A model generated the notes under the pieces. That model saw only the letters and a program-made list of their open reading frames with translations, searched no databases and was not told the DNA's origin. Shown piece after piece: positions 47,428 through 58,703 of a stretch of DNA of 64,000 nt (positions within the stretch are counted from its first letter, which is position 1; every line of letters starts with the position of its first letter). Origin of the DNA: Blastocladiella emersonii ATCC 22665 (Eukaryota > Blastocladiomycota > Blastocladiomycetes > Blastocladiales > Blastocladiaceae); the NCBI GenBank assembly GCA_025594325.1, contig JANHCV010000012.1:310001-374000 (forward strand). The letters run 5' to 3'. Both the position numbers and the translations under genes were made by a program.

Positions 47428-48755
47428 TTAACGGGCAACGTGATTGACGCTCGGGTAAAGCGGCAGCAAGAGCGCGCGCTTGAGTTCTGGCTTGAGGCAC
47501 GCAAAGGCCGCGGCCGTGGCGCTAGCAGTCTGCTCATTTCCAAGTTTGGTCGAAAGATGCTGACCAATAGTGAGCAGCGCGCGATCAATCAACGTCGAGG
47601 CACACTAAGTCAAGTACTCTTCAACAACAACGGGGAAGCTACCAGTCCATTGAAATTCGGGGAATTCTTTTCCGGCCGCCCGCTTGTATGCGGCCTCAGA
47701 CCGTTTGAGCAGCTTGAGCAGTCGCTGGGCCGACGCGCGCTCAGCGGCCGAAGCAGTCGATTTGGGCGGTATAGGCGGTACGAACAAGTAGCTTACCTCA
47801 AGCGCGGGCGTTATCCAGTCAGACCGACCATGCTGCGGGATAACCACAGGTCGATGCACAAAGATGACCGCGAGAGCGCAACGAGGACCAGGGTTTGTGG
47901 TAAGCTTGACAGCGAAAGCGCCGTCCTGAGTAGCGGCGGAGTCAAAAAGCTGCATAATGACGACCTTGAGCGTGGCCGCTTCAGACACGGCCATTTCGTT
48001 GCCGTCAATCAAGCGTACGGCTGGCACACTAATCGAGTTGGTCCCAATCGGCCATTCAACCGCTGTGAACATGTCGCGAAGCGTCGTAAGCAAAAGGCAT
48101 ACATGAACTTGGACATCCGCGTCGAATCGGGGAACGGCGCAAGCTTTGGGACCAGCGGGCCAAGTCCAAGCCTGGGCACCACTGCATTCAAAGTCTTGTG
48201 AATCGTGGCTGTCACGGTCCGGGCTTTGCGATCAACTTTGACGCTCATCACGTAGGCAACGTATGGCAGACGAAGGGTCATCGCCTTGCCGTCAGTCAAA
48301 AGGTAAATTTTGCCGTGCAGGTGCTCGCAGTCATGAGTAATCGCAAGCTTGATAGGGATCTTCGCACGCGCAGTCGGAATGGCAAGGACAAGTTGTGCGA
48401 AGTCAGCACCCTTGTTGGCAAAGTGAACTACCGGCAGGTGCCAAGGTTCGGGTCTTGATTGGGTTGTGATGCTTGCCGCGTATTTAATGATGCCGCGGAG
48501 AGCGGACTGCAGGTCAGTCACAGGGACCTCTGCCGTGAGGACAGCGGCTGAAGCAGCAATCTGGCCGCCCTTGCCCAAAGAGAGCCGATTGCTGATGCGC
48601 AAGGGCTTTGTCATATCAAAAGAACTGGATTGTTTCGCATAACTTGGCGAAAGGACGGCGCGAAGCGAGAAGAGCGGGTCGGTGAAGCGCTTGCCGAAGT
48701 CGAGGTCAAGGTACCACGTCGCACGGATCGCCCCGGAATCGGAGTCATTTCAGAC
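47428..48755 (-). pseudogene. Truncated paralogue of the 53183-55072 family
   Basis: Collinear with the intact-looking gene at 53183-55072: ATWYLDLDFGKRFTDPLFSLRAV matches its SWYLDPAFCKRVKEPRFALYAV, and VTDLQSALRGIIKYA, RLGLGPLVPKLAPFPD and RSDWITPALEVSYLFVP all have direct counterparts. The 5' end is missing beyond about 48755. One frameshift lies between 48009 and 48093. An in-frame TAG (47605-47607) precedes a C-terminal piece (TASATAAAFACLKPELKRALLLPLYPS) that matches the paralogue's end and closes at 47428. A long plus-strand frame overlying this region is its antisense shadow. Confidence 0.75.
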
Positions 48756-48830
48756 TGAACGCGGGCGTGGTGAAGGTGCCTGTAGTTTGGAAGTGTGACG
48801 TGAGTTGCTGGGTACTATCTCAGTCACGTT

Positions 48831-50420
48831 TCAGTGGGACGTCGTACCAAGCGCGTATGTTTCCTTTCGATCCTCCCTGTCCAAGGCCAATAGACGGTCG
48901 CAAATGGACAGGAGGAAGGGCGATTCCGTCGCAGCAACGAGCACTTTGGGGATCGCAAGTTTGCCAAGAACGACGCCACGGTACGACGAGACCCCCTGAG
49001 CATTGTTGCGCCTGTTAGGCGCAAAGGGCCGAACGTGCGCAAGCCAGTGGTCGAGATCGCCGCCATTCTCCTCGTACAGAGCGACTCCGAAACGTACTGG
49101 AAGTGCGGACGCCGGGAGGCGAAAAAGCTGCTCGAAGAGGTCAAACGCGTGTGTGTATTCCCGCTGAATCGGTTGATTGGCATGCAGAATGAGGATCGAT
49201 TTGTCGCCCGTAGCTGAAGAGATGTGCTTGAGCAGAGGGGAACCGTGCAGGACAAGGTTCAGTCCACCGCAGCGATCCATGAGCGAAGACGTGTCGATGG
49301 CATCGAAGCGCTGTTTGGGATCCGCAAGAAGCTTCTCCATAACAAGAACGGTGGGGCCAAGAGTAAAAGTGAGAGTGTGCTGCGGCTCGCGTGAAAGGCT
49401 TGGTTCGCTGGAACCACAAGCTGCGGGCTTGAATGCCTTGGAGAGAGCGCGTACCCACACCTGTAGCTGGTCGCACATCGATTGCTCGAGACGGCGACGG
49501 CTCACGTCAGGAATAAAGCCAGTAAAGGGAGCCATGGAGCCGCTGTGAAGGGCGCCGCGAGGACCAAAGAGCGCCGGGTTGAGCTTCAGCTTCAAGTCTG
49601 CGGTGCGACCGTGCTTGGTAAAATAAACGCCCTGCTCGATGAGGCAATGCGCCTCGGACCGCACACGCATGACCTGGGAAGGCTTCAATGGAGAGGTGCA
49701 ATCGAGAAGCGCGTGCGACATCGCCTGGTCCTGGATGCTGTGTAAGAGCTGGAGGGTGCTGTCCTTGTTAACGCAGTCTGGCGTATGGCTCCCGCTAAAG
49801 TTCAATGTGCAGCAGCCGGTGATGAGCGGCGACTTGAGCGTCGATTGCCGCGTCGCCATGAGATCAGCCGATTTGGGAAGAGTGTCGTGCGTCGCAATCC
49901 AGCGCCGCCAGCAAACGCAAACAGATTCGTGCGTAAATCTGTCGAGTACGCGGACCCGCGAGGAAGATGCGAGCCAGTCGAACTTGAGGCAGGCCTGCAG
50001 CTGGTCGCGCCAAAGGTCGTACGCGGCGCGGTCCAGGTGGTCCGAAAACCATAGCTGCCCGATGAAGCGGTCGAGCGTCGCGCAATCCAGCGAAGAGCGC
50101 ATGATTGCGTAAAGAATCAAGAGCGAGCGGGCAACCGCCTCCGGGCTCTGCGTGTTGAGCGTGAACGACATGGTCGCGCGCGAGTTCCTACGCTCCGCTT
50201 CGCCGAGCGTGTGCGCGACCGAGCGCAAGTCAATGACGTCGCCAATCAAGGCGCTGAGGTTACGCTCGGGAGGACTCGCGTCATGGTAGAGAAAGAGGTC
50301 GGCGGCGAAGGTGTCGCGGAACGGATCGTCGCGACCCGTCGGCTCGGTGTAGATGGCTGACGCGCTCGTCTGAGTCGGTATAAAGTCTGCGGGCAGTGCC
50401 ATTGCAAGAAGTTCCTTCAT
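48831..50420 (-). CDS. Unknown 529-residue protein
   Basis: Intact single exon from ATG 50420 (MKELLAMALPADF); ATG 50402 is an alternative. Composition is that of a globular, mostly helical protein with a beta-rich stretch (HTLTFTLGPTVLVMEKLL, residues about 350-370) and a Cys-rich point (SVCVCWRRW near 170). The N-terminus, FIPTQTSASAIYTEPTGRDDPFRDTFAADLFLY, and NPALFGPRGALHSG are distinctive, but I recognise no family. It is flanked on both sides by members of local lineage-specific families on the same strand and may belong to the same kind of expanded set. Confidence 0.65.
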   Translation of the reverse strand: MKELLAMALPADFIPTQTSASAIYTEPTGRDDPFRDTFAADLFLYHDASPPERNLSALIGDVIDLRSVAHTLGEAERRNSRATMSFTLNTQSPEAVARSLLILYAIMRSSLDCATLDRFIGQLWFSDHLDRAAYDLWRDQLQACLKFDWLASSSRVRVLDRFTHESVCVCWRRWIATHDTLPKSADLMATRQSTLKSPLITGCCTLNFSGSHTPDCVNKDSTLQLLHSIQDQAMSHALLDCTSPLKPSQVMRVRSEAHCLIEQGVYFTKHGRTADLKLKLNPALFGPRGALHSGSMAPFTGFIPDVSRRRLEQSMCDQLQVWVRALSKAFKPAACGSSEPSLSREPQHTLTFTLGPTVLVMEKLLADPKQRFDAIDTSSLMDRCGGLNLVLHGSPLLKHISSATGDKSILILHANQPIQREYTHAFDLFEQLFRLPASALPVRFGVALYEENGGDLDHWLAHVRPFAPNRRNNAQGVSSYRGVVLGKLAIPKVLVAATESPFLLSICDRLLALDREDRKETYALGTTSH

Positions 50421-50687
50421 AAGCGTGGCATAGACCAGGGGTGGAGAGAGAGGGCGAGAGTGTGAGCGCGCTTGCTGTCGCGTCGAGGGCGCGCCGCGCG
50501 GCGTGGGAACGCCAGCTCCTGATCAATCACATGATATCGCGACGCGTCTCGAGGCTCGTGTTAATGAGCGACGCGTATACATTTGCACAAAAAAAAGGGA
50601 AAACTGATACATCACACTACTTGAGCTGACAGGAGAAACAGTGCGGGACAACAAACGGGCGACACGGCGACAGCGCAAAGTCTGGCC
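50421..50687. other. Short intergenic gap
   Basis: A run of nine A at 50588-50596; no gene. Confidence 0.4.
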
Positions 50688-52876
50688 TCAGTTGACGACG
50701 TTCAGGTACGCATAGACGATCAGCTGCGGAGCTGGATTCGAGCAACGAGGCTCCTTGATGGTCGCTGCCGCCTCGCGCCAGCTGGGCGTCCGCGTGACGA
50801 ATTCGAGCACAAAGTCAGGAAACTCAAGGTAGGTCTTGGCCATGGTCAAGTTTTTGCGCATGGCCTGCGGGAGCACCCACGCAACAACTGCTGCCACGTC
50901 GTAAGCGAGGAACCGCTTGAGCGTCGCAGCGATGAGTGACTCGAGGCTCGGCTGTTTCGGAAGCCTGTAGAGAACCTGGGAGAGGCAAACGCCAATGAGA
51001 TCGGCAGTCACCATGGGAAGGCGTTCGGGGACGCAAGGCATCGTCAGGAGCATATGAAGCGCGTTGTTGAAAATGTCAAAGATCATGCCCTCGATCGGCT
51101 CATAGAGGCAGAACTCGGCGATGCAAGCCACAGCGAGGGGCCAGCGCGTCGTGTGCGGGTCAAGAAACCCGAGCACGCGCCAGCTCGAGATCGGTTTCAA
51201 GTACGCGCGCCACTCAAGGTCGAGTGGGCAGATCACAAGCGCGAGGAGGTGGGCGAACATACGAGAGTGGGTTCCGGCCTGGCCTCGGTCAAAGAAGAGT
51301 TCAATCGTCTCAAAGAGCTCATCAACTGAGACGGACGCGAGGATGCCGCCAATATTCTTGCGCGTTGTGATCATCCGCTCGATGCTGATCGCAAGCATGT
51401 CGGGGACATCGAGTCCAAGCAGGCGCCACGTGCAAACCATCTCCGCCGTGTCCATCTTGAGTGGCTCGCCGTATCCAGCAAGTCCAAGCACGTCGACCCC
51501 GCCCAGGGAATCAAACAGCTTGTGCTCACGCGTGGCCTCGAGGAACATGAGGTCCATGGCTACACGCGGGCGCGTCCCAATAAGTTCATGCGGAGCGGAA
51601 GCAGTCGACTCGTGAGCGCGAACGTACTGTGGGTGGCGACGGCCTTGATTCCGCCGTCTGGCTCAAGGTCCTTGAGCAGCCGAACGACGTCAGCACGAGG
51701 TCCGGGCTGAGCATGGACGCGCATAAGCAGCTCGCCGAAATTGCCCTCGAGGAGCCCAGCTCGCGCCAGTCGAATCGCGGGTCCGATGTGGCCGTCGACG
51801 GCGTAAGAAAGAGCGACATCAGCAACGCGTCCTTCGGGCTGAGCGGTGCGAGAAGCGTCGACCGCATCAAAAATCGTCACGAAAAGATCAGGGTCGGACG
51901 ATTCATCAAGGAAACTCGTAATGAGCGGGATGGTACGAACTGCACGAAGGTCGGCAATAATGAGCTTGATCAATGTACATGCGGGATCGGCGTGACCGCG
52001 AAGATGGCGAAGGGTGCTCATGAGGGGAGGCACAAGCTTGCGGTATTGCTTGAAGAACTTGGGCAGATCAAGCTTGGTGTCCAGTGCGGCATTGATTGCG
52101 AAGAATGCGTCCGGGTTCCACTTAAAGAGCGCAGCCAGCGCGAGAGCGGTACCAAACGTCGTCTTGATTTTGAAGCTGACTGCGAGGTAGACAAACTCGC
52201 GCTGTGTCTCGCGCTCATCGAGCCACATTCGCGCCCACGTTTGGAGGGGAAGCTCCGTAGTGCGAAGCTCCGGGTAGAGCGTGAAAATGTCGTCGAGGCA
52301 GCTGAGCGTGGCGTGAATGTCGTTGATGTGGAGAAAGAAGAACGGAAGCGTGAGGCTGAGCGGAAGCGAGCGGAGTCCGAGGCACTCCAGATGCCACCTC
52401 GGTCCAGCTAGCGAGTCGAGCATTTTGGCCATGCACTCGGCCGAGTCCACACCGGGTGCGCGCCGGCGGTAAATGACGCTCAAAACGGCGGGCGTGAACG
52501 GGTGCCGCGACCGCGCGCGAACGACGAACGCATTGCAAAAGCCGCGGTGGATCGGCGAGTCTTCAAGCGTGAAGCCCAGGAGCGACTTGAGGTACCAGGC
52601 GAACGGCATCTGCAGCTGCGCGGCCGCGGGAAACGCCAGGTCGAGCATCGGACCGAAATTCAGTTCCCGTGCCAAGCCGCTCGTTCGGTAGGACTCGAAG
52701 GGCACGCTGGCAATGGCCTGGCGAGCCCATGCGGCCTGCGCCACTTGGGAGCGAGCTGCGCCGAGCAAAAGGTTCGACGCCGCTGCGAAGCGCGCAGATG
52801 CCGGCACAAGTGCAAGAACGTTCTCAACGAGATTTTGCGGCAAGTCGCGCATGGTTACATTCATTGTGTGTTTCAT
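50688..52876 (-). CDS. F-box-like helical protein with a probable frameshift
   Basis: ATG 52876 (MKHTMNVTMRDLPQNLVENVLALVPASARFAAASN): LPQNLVENVLALVP...FAAASNLLLGAA has the spacing of an F-box-like start. A helical-repeat body runs to a TAG at 51562-51560. The next frame (open before 51557 and ending TGA 50688) continues the same style, and its in-frame upstream codons (HELIGTRPRVAMDLMFLEA) overlap the end of the first, so a one-base shift near 51590 probably split one gene of about 725 residues. The total length then matches the F-box-like gene at 4500-6703. A second independent gene starting at ATG 51557 is the alternative. Confidence 0.6.
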
Positions 52877-53182
52877 GGCAGGGTCGTCGGGGGAGAGCGG
52901 GCGGACGGCTCGGCGAGCAGAAACGGAGCGATTATTGCGCAAGCCACACGTCACATGTTTTCGGAACACGTATCGCAGCATGTCCCGCGCACCGGCGGCA
53001 GCTCAACCGAGAGCATGGTATGCAGCACACTGGAAGCCCTTCGTTTAGAGAGCGGGCGGCAACGAGTACTTCGACTACGGACCGAGCCCCACCTTCCTCA
53101 AGCGCCTGCTCTGCAAGCCTCACCGGCCGGTTAGTTAGCAGTAGCATAACAAACTGAGAGTCACATAGTGTCACAAATCGAA

Positions 53183-55072
53183 TCAAGAAACAAAGCTCGG
53201 GAACAGCGGCAGCAAGGTCGCGCGCCACAGCCCCTCGCGCAGGATCGCGAATGATGCCTTGGTAGCTGTGGCGAGCTCTTGCGCTGCAGGACTAGCGGTC
53301 ACAAGCTGGTCAGCTTCGGCTACCGAACGATCGACTGTAGCCGCATGGCTAAAGTCGAGGTACTCGCCAATCGCGTCTGCGCTCGCGGCCTTGCACTCGA
53401 TGGCGGGGAATGGCTGATTGTACACGCGGCGGTAGGCATCCTCGGCCAATTTGACAAGCTTGCGCAGACGCTGCACACTGCGCGACGCGGCCGACGAGGT
53501 CGATTTGGCCGACATGGAAGGGATGTAGAGGAAACTGACGTCCAGCGCTGGCGTAATCCAATTGGACTTGCTGTGCGGCGGGAGGACGACGAGTCGAATC
53601 ACAAAAATGATCGCAATGACGCCGCGCGACGAATCTTTGGCGTGAAGTTTGATGGCGCACGCGCCGTCCTGCTTGGCCGCAACATCGAACATGCTTTTGA
53701 TCAAAAGCTTGAGCGCAGCAGTGTTCCATGCAGCATGGCGGGGAGTCCCAGCAGTTGGTGCGGGTGGCAAAGCAGCGGCGCCGCCAGTCAGGAGCTGCTG
53801 GCAATTGGCAAACATGCCTTTGAGCGTGCCATGTGCGACCTCGCGAAGAAAATTTGACGTGGAAGAACCGTCCATGTTAGGGATCAAAGCCAAGCGGGGA
53901 ACCAGTGGCCCAAGTCCAAGCGCGGGAGCGACAGCATGTGAGGTCCGTTTGATGGAAACCGTCACCATTCGACTCGCCCGATCGATTTGAACGTCAGTCG
54001 CGGAGCCGGCGTAAGGCAGCCGGAAGGTTTGCACACGGTTGTCTACGAGGAGAGCAACGGCACCGCGATATTGGGCAAGCGTGTGCCTTGGCACTGGGTT
54101 GACAGCAACCCGCTTGCGGCCACGGGGTATGCCAAGATCCAAGCACACGAATTGTTCGCCCTCGCCTTCCTCCATGACCATGTCGTCGAGCGTGCGCACA
54201 GGCAGGTGCCATGGCAGACGGGGCGAGGCGGAGCATGGAGCTGCGCGAGCGTGTTGCAAAATGCCCCGAAGCGCGGCCTGCAAGTCATCGATGGGGACCT
54301 CAGTGAGGGCGACGAATGCGGCAGATAAATCATTGCCCGCGCCAACCATAAGCTCGTCGCTGATGCACACAGGCTCTGGATCACTGGTGCCGCGCGCCGG
54401 GCTAATGTAGTAAGCAGGGACCGCATAGAGCGCGAATCGGGGCTCCTTGACACGCTTGCAAAAAGCGGGGTCGAGGTACCAGCTGACGCTCACTGTGTCC
54501 GAAGCAGGATCATGCACGACGTTCAAGCTGTGGTAACGCTCCACCGGTTGCTCATCTCCGGGCGATTTCACAACAACGTGAACCGCAAAAGAACGGAACA
54601 TGGCATGGGAATCGCGAAGCTTAAATGTTGCACTCGCACGGAGGACGCGTTTGTTTGAACCAAGGGCGTCCTTTCCGCAGCCAAAGCCGTGAAGTCGCGC
54701 GATCAAGGAGCGCTCGGCGGTCATGATCTCCTCGCCGTCGTCGGCGAAAAAGGACTCGAACCAGTCCAAGTGCGGAGGAAGCCAGTCGCTGCCATCCACA
54801 GTGTACAAGAGCTTTTCGCTGCGGAGGTCAAGCTCCTTGACGGTGGCCGGAATCTTGAGGGTACAGAAAGCGTCAAAGTCGATGCCCGTCGCGTCGTCAA
54901 TGATGAGCTTGCGCACTCGCTGCGTGGGAGAGACGAGCGCTCGTGCAAGAGCATTGAGACGAGGAGGATCAAGACGCGAACGTAACTCGACTTCGGTCAG
55001 CTTTCCAAGACGAACGAGATGCAAGGTGTCAGCGAGCGTTTGATCGACAGACAGTCGCATGTCCTTGAAGCG
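53183..55072 (-). CDS. Lineage-specific 625-residue protein (type member of a local family)
   Basis: Open from 55072 with the first ATG at 55060 (MRLSVDQTLADTLH). The preceding TAG looks like a 3' splice site: the paralogue at 56686 has the same arrangement (TTAG then CGCTTTGAGGAC), so an upstream exon is likely, perhaps 55170-55565. The N-terminus (VRKLIIDDATGIDFDAFCTLKIPATVKELDL) resembles one or two leucine-rich units. The middle and C-terminal parts have recurring strand motifs (WHLPVRTLDD, RLPYAGSATDVQIDRASRMVTVSI, LGLGPLVPRLALIPNMD, SNWITPALDVSFLYIPS) shared with the pseudogene at 47428-48755. Function unknown. Confidence 0.7.
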   Translation of the reverse strand, partial: RFKDMRLSVDQTLADTLHLVRLGKLTEVELRSRLDPPRLNALARALVSPTQRVRKLIIDDATGIDFDAFCTLKIPATVKELDLRSEKLLYTVDGSDWLPPHLDWFESFFADDGEEIMTAERSLIARLHGFGCGKDALGSNKRVLRASATFKLRDSHAMFRSFAVHVVVKSPGDEQPVERYHSLNVVHDPASDTVSVSWYLDPAFCKRVKEPRFALYAVPAYYISPARGTSDPEPVCISDELMVGAGNDLSAAFVALTEVPIDDLQAALRGILQHARAAPCSASPRLPWHLPVRTLDDMVMEEGEGEQFVCLDLGIPRGRKRVAVNPVPRHTLAQYRGAVALLVDNRVQTFRLPYAGSATDVQIDRASRMVTVSIKRTSHAVAPALGLGPLVPRLALIPNMDGSSTSNFLREVAHGTLKGMFANCQQLLTGGAAALPPAPTAGTPRHAAWNTAALKLLIKSMFDVAAKQDGACAIKLHAKDSSRGVIAIIFVIRLVVLPPHSKSNWITPALDVSFLYIPSMSAKSTSSAASRSVQRLRKLVKLAEDAYRRVYNQPFPAIECKAASADAIGEYLDFSHAATVDRSVAEADQLVTASPAAQELATATKASFAILREGLWRATLLPLFPSFVS

Positions 55073-55169
55073 CTACATGAGACGCGCCAGGTTTAGAGGA
55101 AGTCTTTTCCACGTCGCTTGAGGCTCAAAGCGCGCCAAACCTTGCCGTGGGGTTGCCAGCTGAGCCACG

Positions 55170-55565
55170 TCATTTCCGGGCGATTTGAGTCAGGCTCTCC
55201 ATGTGAGAAACCGAAAAAATACCAGGTTTACGCTCGAGCGGGACCAGAGACTTGCGTAGCCACTGAAAGGCGGAGAGACATCCGTTCTCAGCCGCCGCCT
55301 CAACAGCCTTGAGCGGGACAAACAGAAGCTGCCCGGCCCGGTGCCAGATGCTAAGAGCGCGGAACTGGCCGGCGTTGATGGCATCCATAAGCGGGACGGA
55401 GGTCACACAAGCGTCAATGGTGCCGCGCAGATTTGGCAGGTCGCGCAGCGGCGCCACGCAAGCGTACTGCATAAACGCCTCGACGTCAAGCGGGTTGTGC
55501 AGCGCCACGGCCTTGCACAAGATTTTGTCAATGACCGAGTAGACGTGTAGCTTCATTGGCTGCAT
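55170..55565 (-). CDS. Ankyrin-like short protein or first exon of the downstream gene
   Basis: 131 codons from ATG 55565 (MQPMKLHVYSVIDKILCKAVALHNPLD). The pattern ALSIWHRAGQLLFVPLKAVEAAAENGCLSAFQWLRKS resembles degenerate ankyrin units. A decayed homologue lies at 56747-57126 in front of the decayed copy of the 53183-55072 gene, so the two parts belong together in the ancestral gene. I could not find a donor in the right phase before the TGA at 55170, so it is listed separately. Confidence 0.5.
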   Translation of the reverse strand: MQPMKLHVYSVIDKILCKAVALHNPLDVEAFMQYACVAPLRDLPNLRGTIDACVTSVPLMDAINAGQFRALSIWHRAGQLLFVPLKAVEAAAENGCLSAFQWLRKSLVPLERKPGIFSVSHMESLTQIARK

Positions 55566-56027
55566 TTACGCGCGGGTGGCGGCGTCGAACGGGGAGAGCG
55601 AGGACCGGCCGCAGGAGCGCGCGCAAACTTGACCTCGCGCCATTTGCCGCTGCCGGCCCAGAGCCGGCCGCACTCTATTGATGCTCACTCCCCATGAATC
55701 AAAAATTGATGAACCTTGCTGCAACGGATCACCTTGCACTTGCTATTTATCGTGGCGGCGTCGGAGCGGCAGTGAGCCTGGCTGCATTCTTGAACTGCCC
55801 TCCTGATCATGCCTCGTTGCGGTCTGGCTGAAGCTGGCACGCCCAGTCACCACCTGGTCCGCGTTGTAAGTGCTGTATTTTTTGTCTTGAGGCATGGACC
55901 GAATCCGATCTCCAAAGGCTGTGCGAGGTCGAGCCGAAATCGCATCGCATACCGTAGTAGCGGCGTCTGTCTCTTGTCCTCTTCCCAACGTCTTTCAGAA
56001 ACCAAATGTATACCCTACTCAACGAAA
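55566..56027. other. Intergenic stretch
   Basis: No gene seen between the two local family loci. Confidence 0.4.
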
Positions 56028-57126
56028 TCACTGCCGCGACACGACAGCTTCTACGCGAAATCGGTTCAGTCCAAAGTCGCCGACTTCATTGCGCTCCGGT
56101 TCTGCTTCAACAGGGATCTCAGGTACCACGCCGTCAGTGGACCCAAACCCGCGTTGGGGTGCTCGCCCTATGGACGGCAAGCAACGCAGGCTGCTGTCAG
56201 TGAACAGCTGCCGGACCTCAATGATCACTGAAACGGGCAGCCAGAGCGCGAATTGCGTCAAAAACTCGCGTTCCTCAAACTTGGGGTTGTCAATGCGCGG
56301 CGAAATGGTGAGGGAAGGGCAACCGCCAGTGCACACAAATGTGAAGCTGGGAGCTCCATCAGGTCACCTGTATCAAGCGCCTTGAGGTATGGAGGCAGCC
56401 AATTGTTACCTTGAGCCCCGTCCATGACCAAAAGGTATCAAAAGCCAAGCTCTGTGACAGTAGCGGGGAGGTTTAGCGCACAGAATTGGTCGAAGGTAAC
56501 CTTGTTGCTAAAAATGACCTTGCGCACGCTCTGCACTGGCGAAGCGAATGCGCGTGAAAGCAGCTCGATACGCCAAGCGTCAAGTCCGTCACAAAAACAA
56601 ACCTCCCGTACCGCGCCGGTTTGAATGAGATGAGCTGTCGTTGCAGCCGCCTCATTGTTGAGCGTGGGCCGGAAGTCCTCAAAGCGCTAAGGTCCTAATC
56701 AGGTTAGTTATCCCGGCCTAGAGCCATAGAGTAGGTAGGGGGGAAGTTATGGAAGCGAGCGTACTCTGCCCTCTTTGCGCGTGGGATACCATGCCATGTC
56801 CTGTCCCGTGGCCAACTTTTTGGATGACAAGATTTGGGCGAGTCCCCGCCACGGGCGGACTTCTTCACTCTGGACGCACGCGAGTGGCACGCGCGCCTGG
56901 TGCAGCCACCGAAATCCAGCCAGCTGGTCGCATGCAACCGCTGCGCGAATGGCGGATTGCAAGATTTCGTCAAGCTTACCCAATCGTTCCAGTGCTCAGC
57001 GACGCAGCTGTATCCGCTCGGCATGTGCTGCAGCCAGTACGGGTGTGGGTTCTTGATCGCGTACTGCGGCGCTGGTTGTGTCGGGCAGTGCGACAAGAAG
57101 ACCGTCGCGGGGCTCCCAAAGTGCAC
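56028..57126 (-). pseudogene. Decayed second copy of the ankyrin-like/625-residue gene
   Basis: 57126-56747 contains the ankyrin-like part (LDEILQSAIRAAVACDQLAGFRWLHQARVPL). After an intron ending TTAG at 56687, the segment from 56686 reads GAVREVCFCDGLDAWRIELLSRAF..SVRKVIFSNKVTFDQFCALNLPATVTEL, collinear with the N-terminus of the 53183-55072 product. Several stops and frame changes follow toward 56028. It confirms the two-part structure of this family and is clearly non-functional. Confidence 0.65.
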
Positions 57127-57997
57127 TTAGACTGCAGACGGGCGGTTGCCGCCCCGTAGTTCATTTGGAGATTGCACAGACAATGCATGGAGTTTCATTC
57201 AATCGTCGCTTCTTGAGAAGGTAGGGAGAGATCTGGGCCAAGGAGTGCGAGGCCTTGCGCCGACCCACCAGACCGACCGCAGGCCGCGATCACGCGCTTT
57301 CCACGCCGAGGTGAACGGCGCGTCCGGCCACGCCACGGGCAGGATCCAGCGGCCGTGAGCCGATCTCTCGAGCACGCAGCTTTCGGGGCGCTCGGGCATG
57401 GCGCGCAGGTGTCATGGCGCGCAGGTGTCGGGTGCCAGTGTTGGGCGCCGTTCGGTTCTCGCCGTGCGTCATCAACCAGTCTGAGGGGCGGGATCTCGCA
57501 CGGTGGCTCAAACCCAGCCACCCGACCGCCTTCTTGCTCGCGCCGCGCTGTAAGTTCTTTGCGAAACTGCTCGGAGCGCGGATCATGCGTGTGCGGAAAC
57601 ACGCTTGTGTCGCCCTAGCGCAAGCTGTGAACCTCCAGACCAGCGCGACCCGCTTCGGATCGACGGTTCCCTGGGACTACAGGTACTCGGAACGCACGCT
57701 TCCACGAGCCAGCCCGGGCTATTCCGGTGCCACGTCAGGAACGGACGGTGCGCGCGCTGATCGCACCGCGCGTGTTCCCAGGCGAACCGGGTTTGAAGTC
57801 CCCTGCCGAATTCAGCAAGAGCTTGCGATGGGAACACGGAAACTCGGACATGGTGCGTTTGCGCTCTTTGGAACTCTGCATGAACAAGGAACTCGCCCGC
57901 GTTCGGCTCGATCCGGCGCGCTCGCGGCGAGCTGGAGCGCGGCTCGACGGCGGCCCTCCCCGCTCGCCCTTCTTCACTCTCTCCCTCTTTTGCGCGC
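57127..57997. other. Intergenic stretch
   Basis: Open frames overlap on both strands because of high GC; none has convincing composition. Confidence 0.35.
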
Positions 57998-58703
57998 GGC
58001 TCACTGTCGGACACGAACACGGGAGCACTTCCCACCAGCACGATACGCGCTCTCCTTCTCGCCACGCTCGCCGTGATCGCCGTCCTTGGCCTCGTGGCGC
58101 GCGGCGCGCTCGCGCAGGCTGTAGTTGTCGTGGACGACTTCACCAGCCCAGACGACGAGGTGAACGGCCTCGGGTACTTTCGTGGTGGCAACCTCGTCAA
58201 CCTCGATAGCACCGGCGCCTACTTCGAGGTACCACGTTCCCTGGCCCGTCCGCTGCGCCCGCTGCCACTCACTCGCCCGGCCCGCTACATAAAACCCCGA
58301 CATTGGCGTCCCGCTGTGGACCGAAACCTTCGCGTCTGAGACCGAGTGTACGGCAGTCACTTTGGTGCAGTTCGACTACGAGGCGCCGGCGGCCGAGCCT
58401 CAATTTCCGTCGGATTCCTGATGCCTGACGCGGCGTGCACGGGCGGCGCGGGTCGCTCACTGGAGCACGAAACGAGCCGCATACTCGATCAAGATCGACC
58501 TCGCGCGGGTCCGTGTGATGGACCTTGACGCGCACGTCGACCGGCTCTCATTGGACTTTGAAGCGCTTCTCGCGCTTGAACCGTCTTTGAAGCCCTCGGA
58601 GGCGGTTTCGCGGATGCTCGAGCTCGCTTACGAGGCCGCCAGTTTGGACAGAGCCAGGATTGATCGGCTACATCTTCTTATTGGTCAAATCCTCTGTTCA
58701 TAG
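57998..58703 (+). pseudogene. Secreted-protein pseudogene
   Basis: A signal-peptide-like segment (ALLLATLAVIAVLGLVARGALAQA) is followed by VVVVDDFTSPDDEVNGLGYFRGGNLVNLDSTGAYFEV, a pattern seen at the start of many fungal secreted proteins. A GTACCA donor at 58230 may open an intron. The next piece (WTETFASETECTAVTLVQFDYEAPA) continues in one frame, and ASISVGFLMPDAACTGGAGRSLEHE in another, so a frameshift lies near 58390. A last frame (IKIDLARVRVMDLDAHVDRLSLDF) closes at 58703. There is no ATG before the signal segment. A decayed secreted protein is the simplest reading. Confidence 0.5.
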
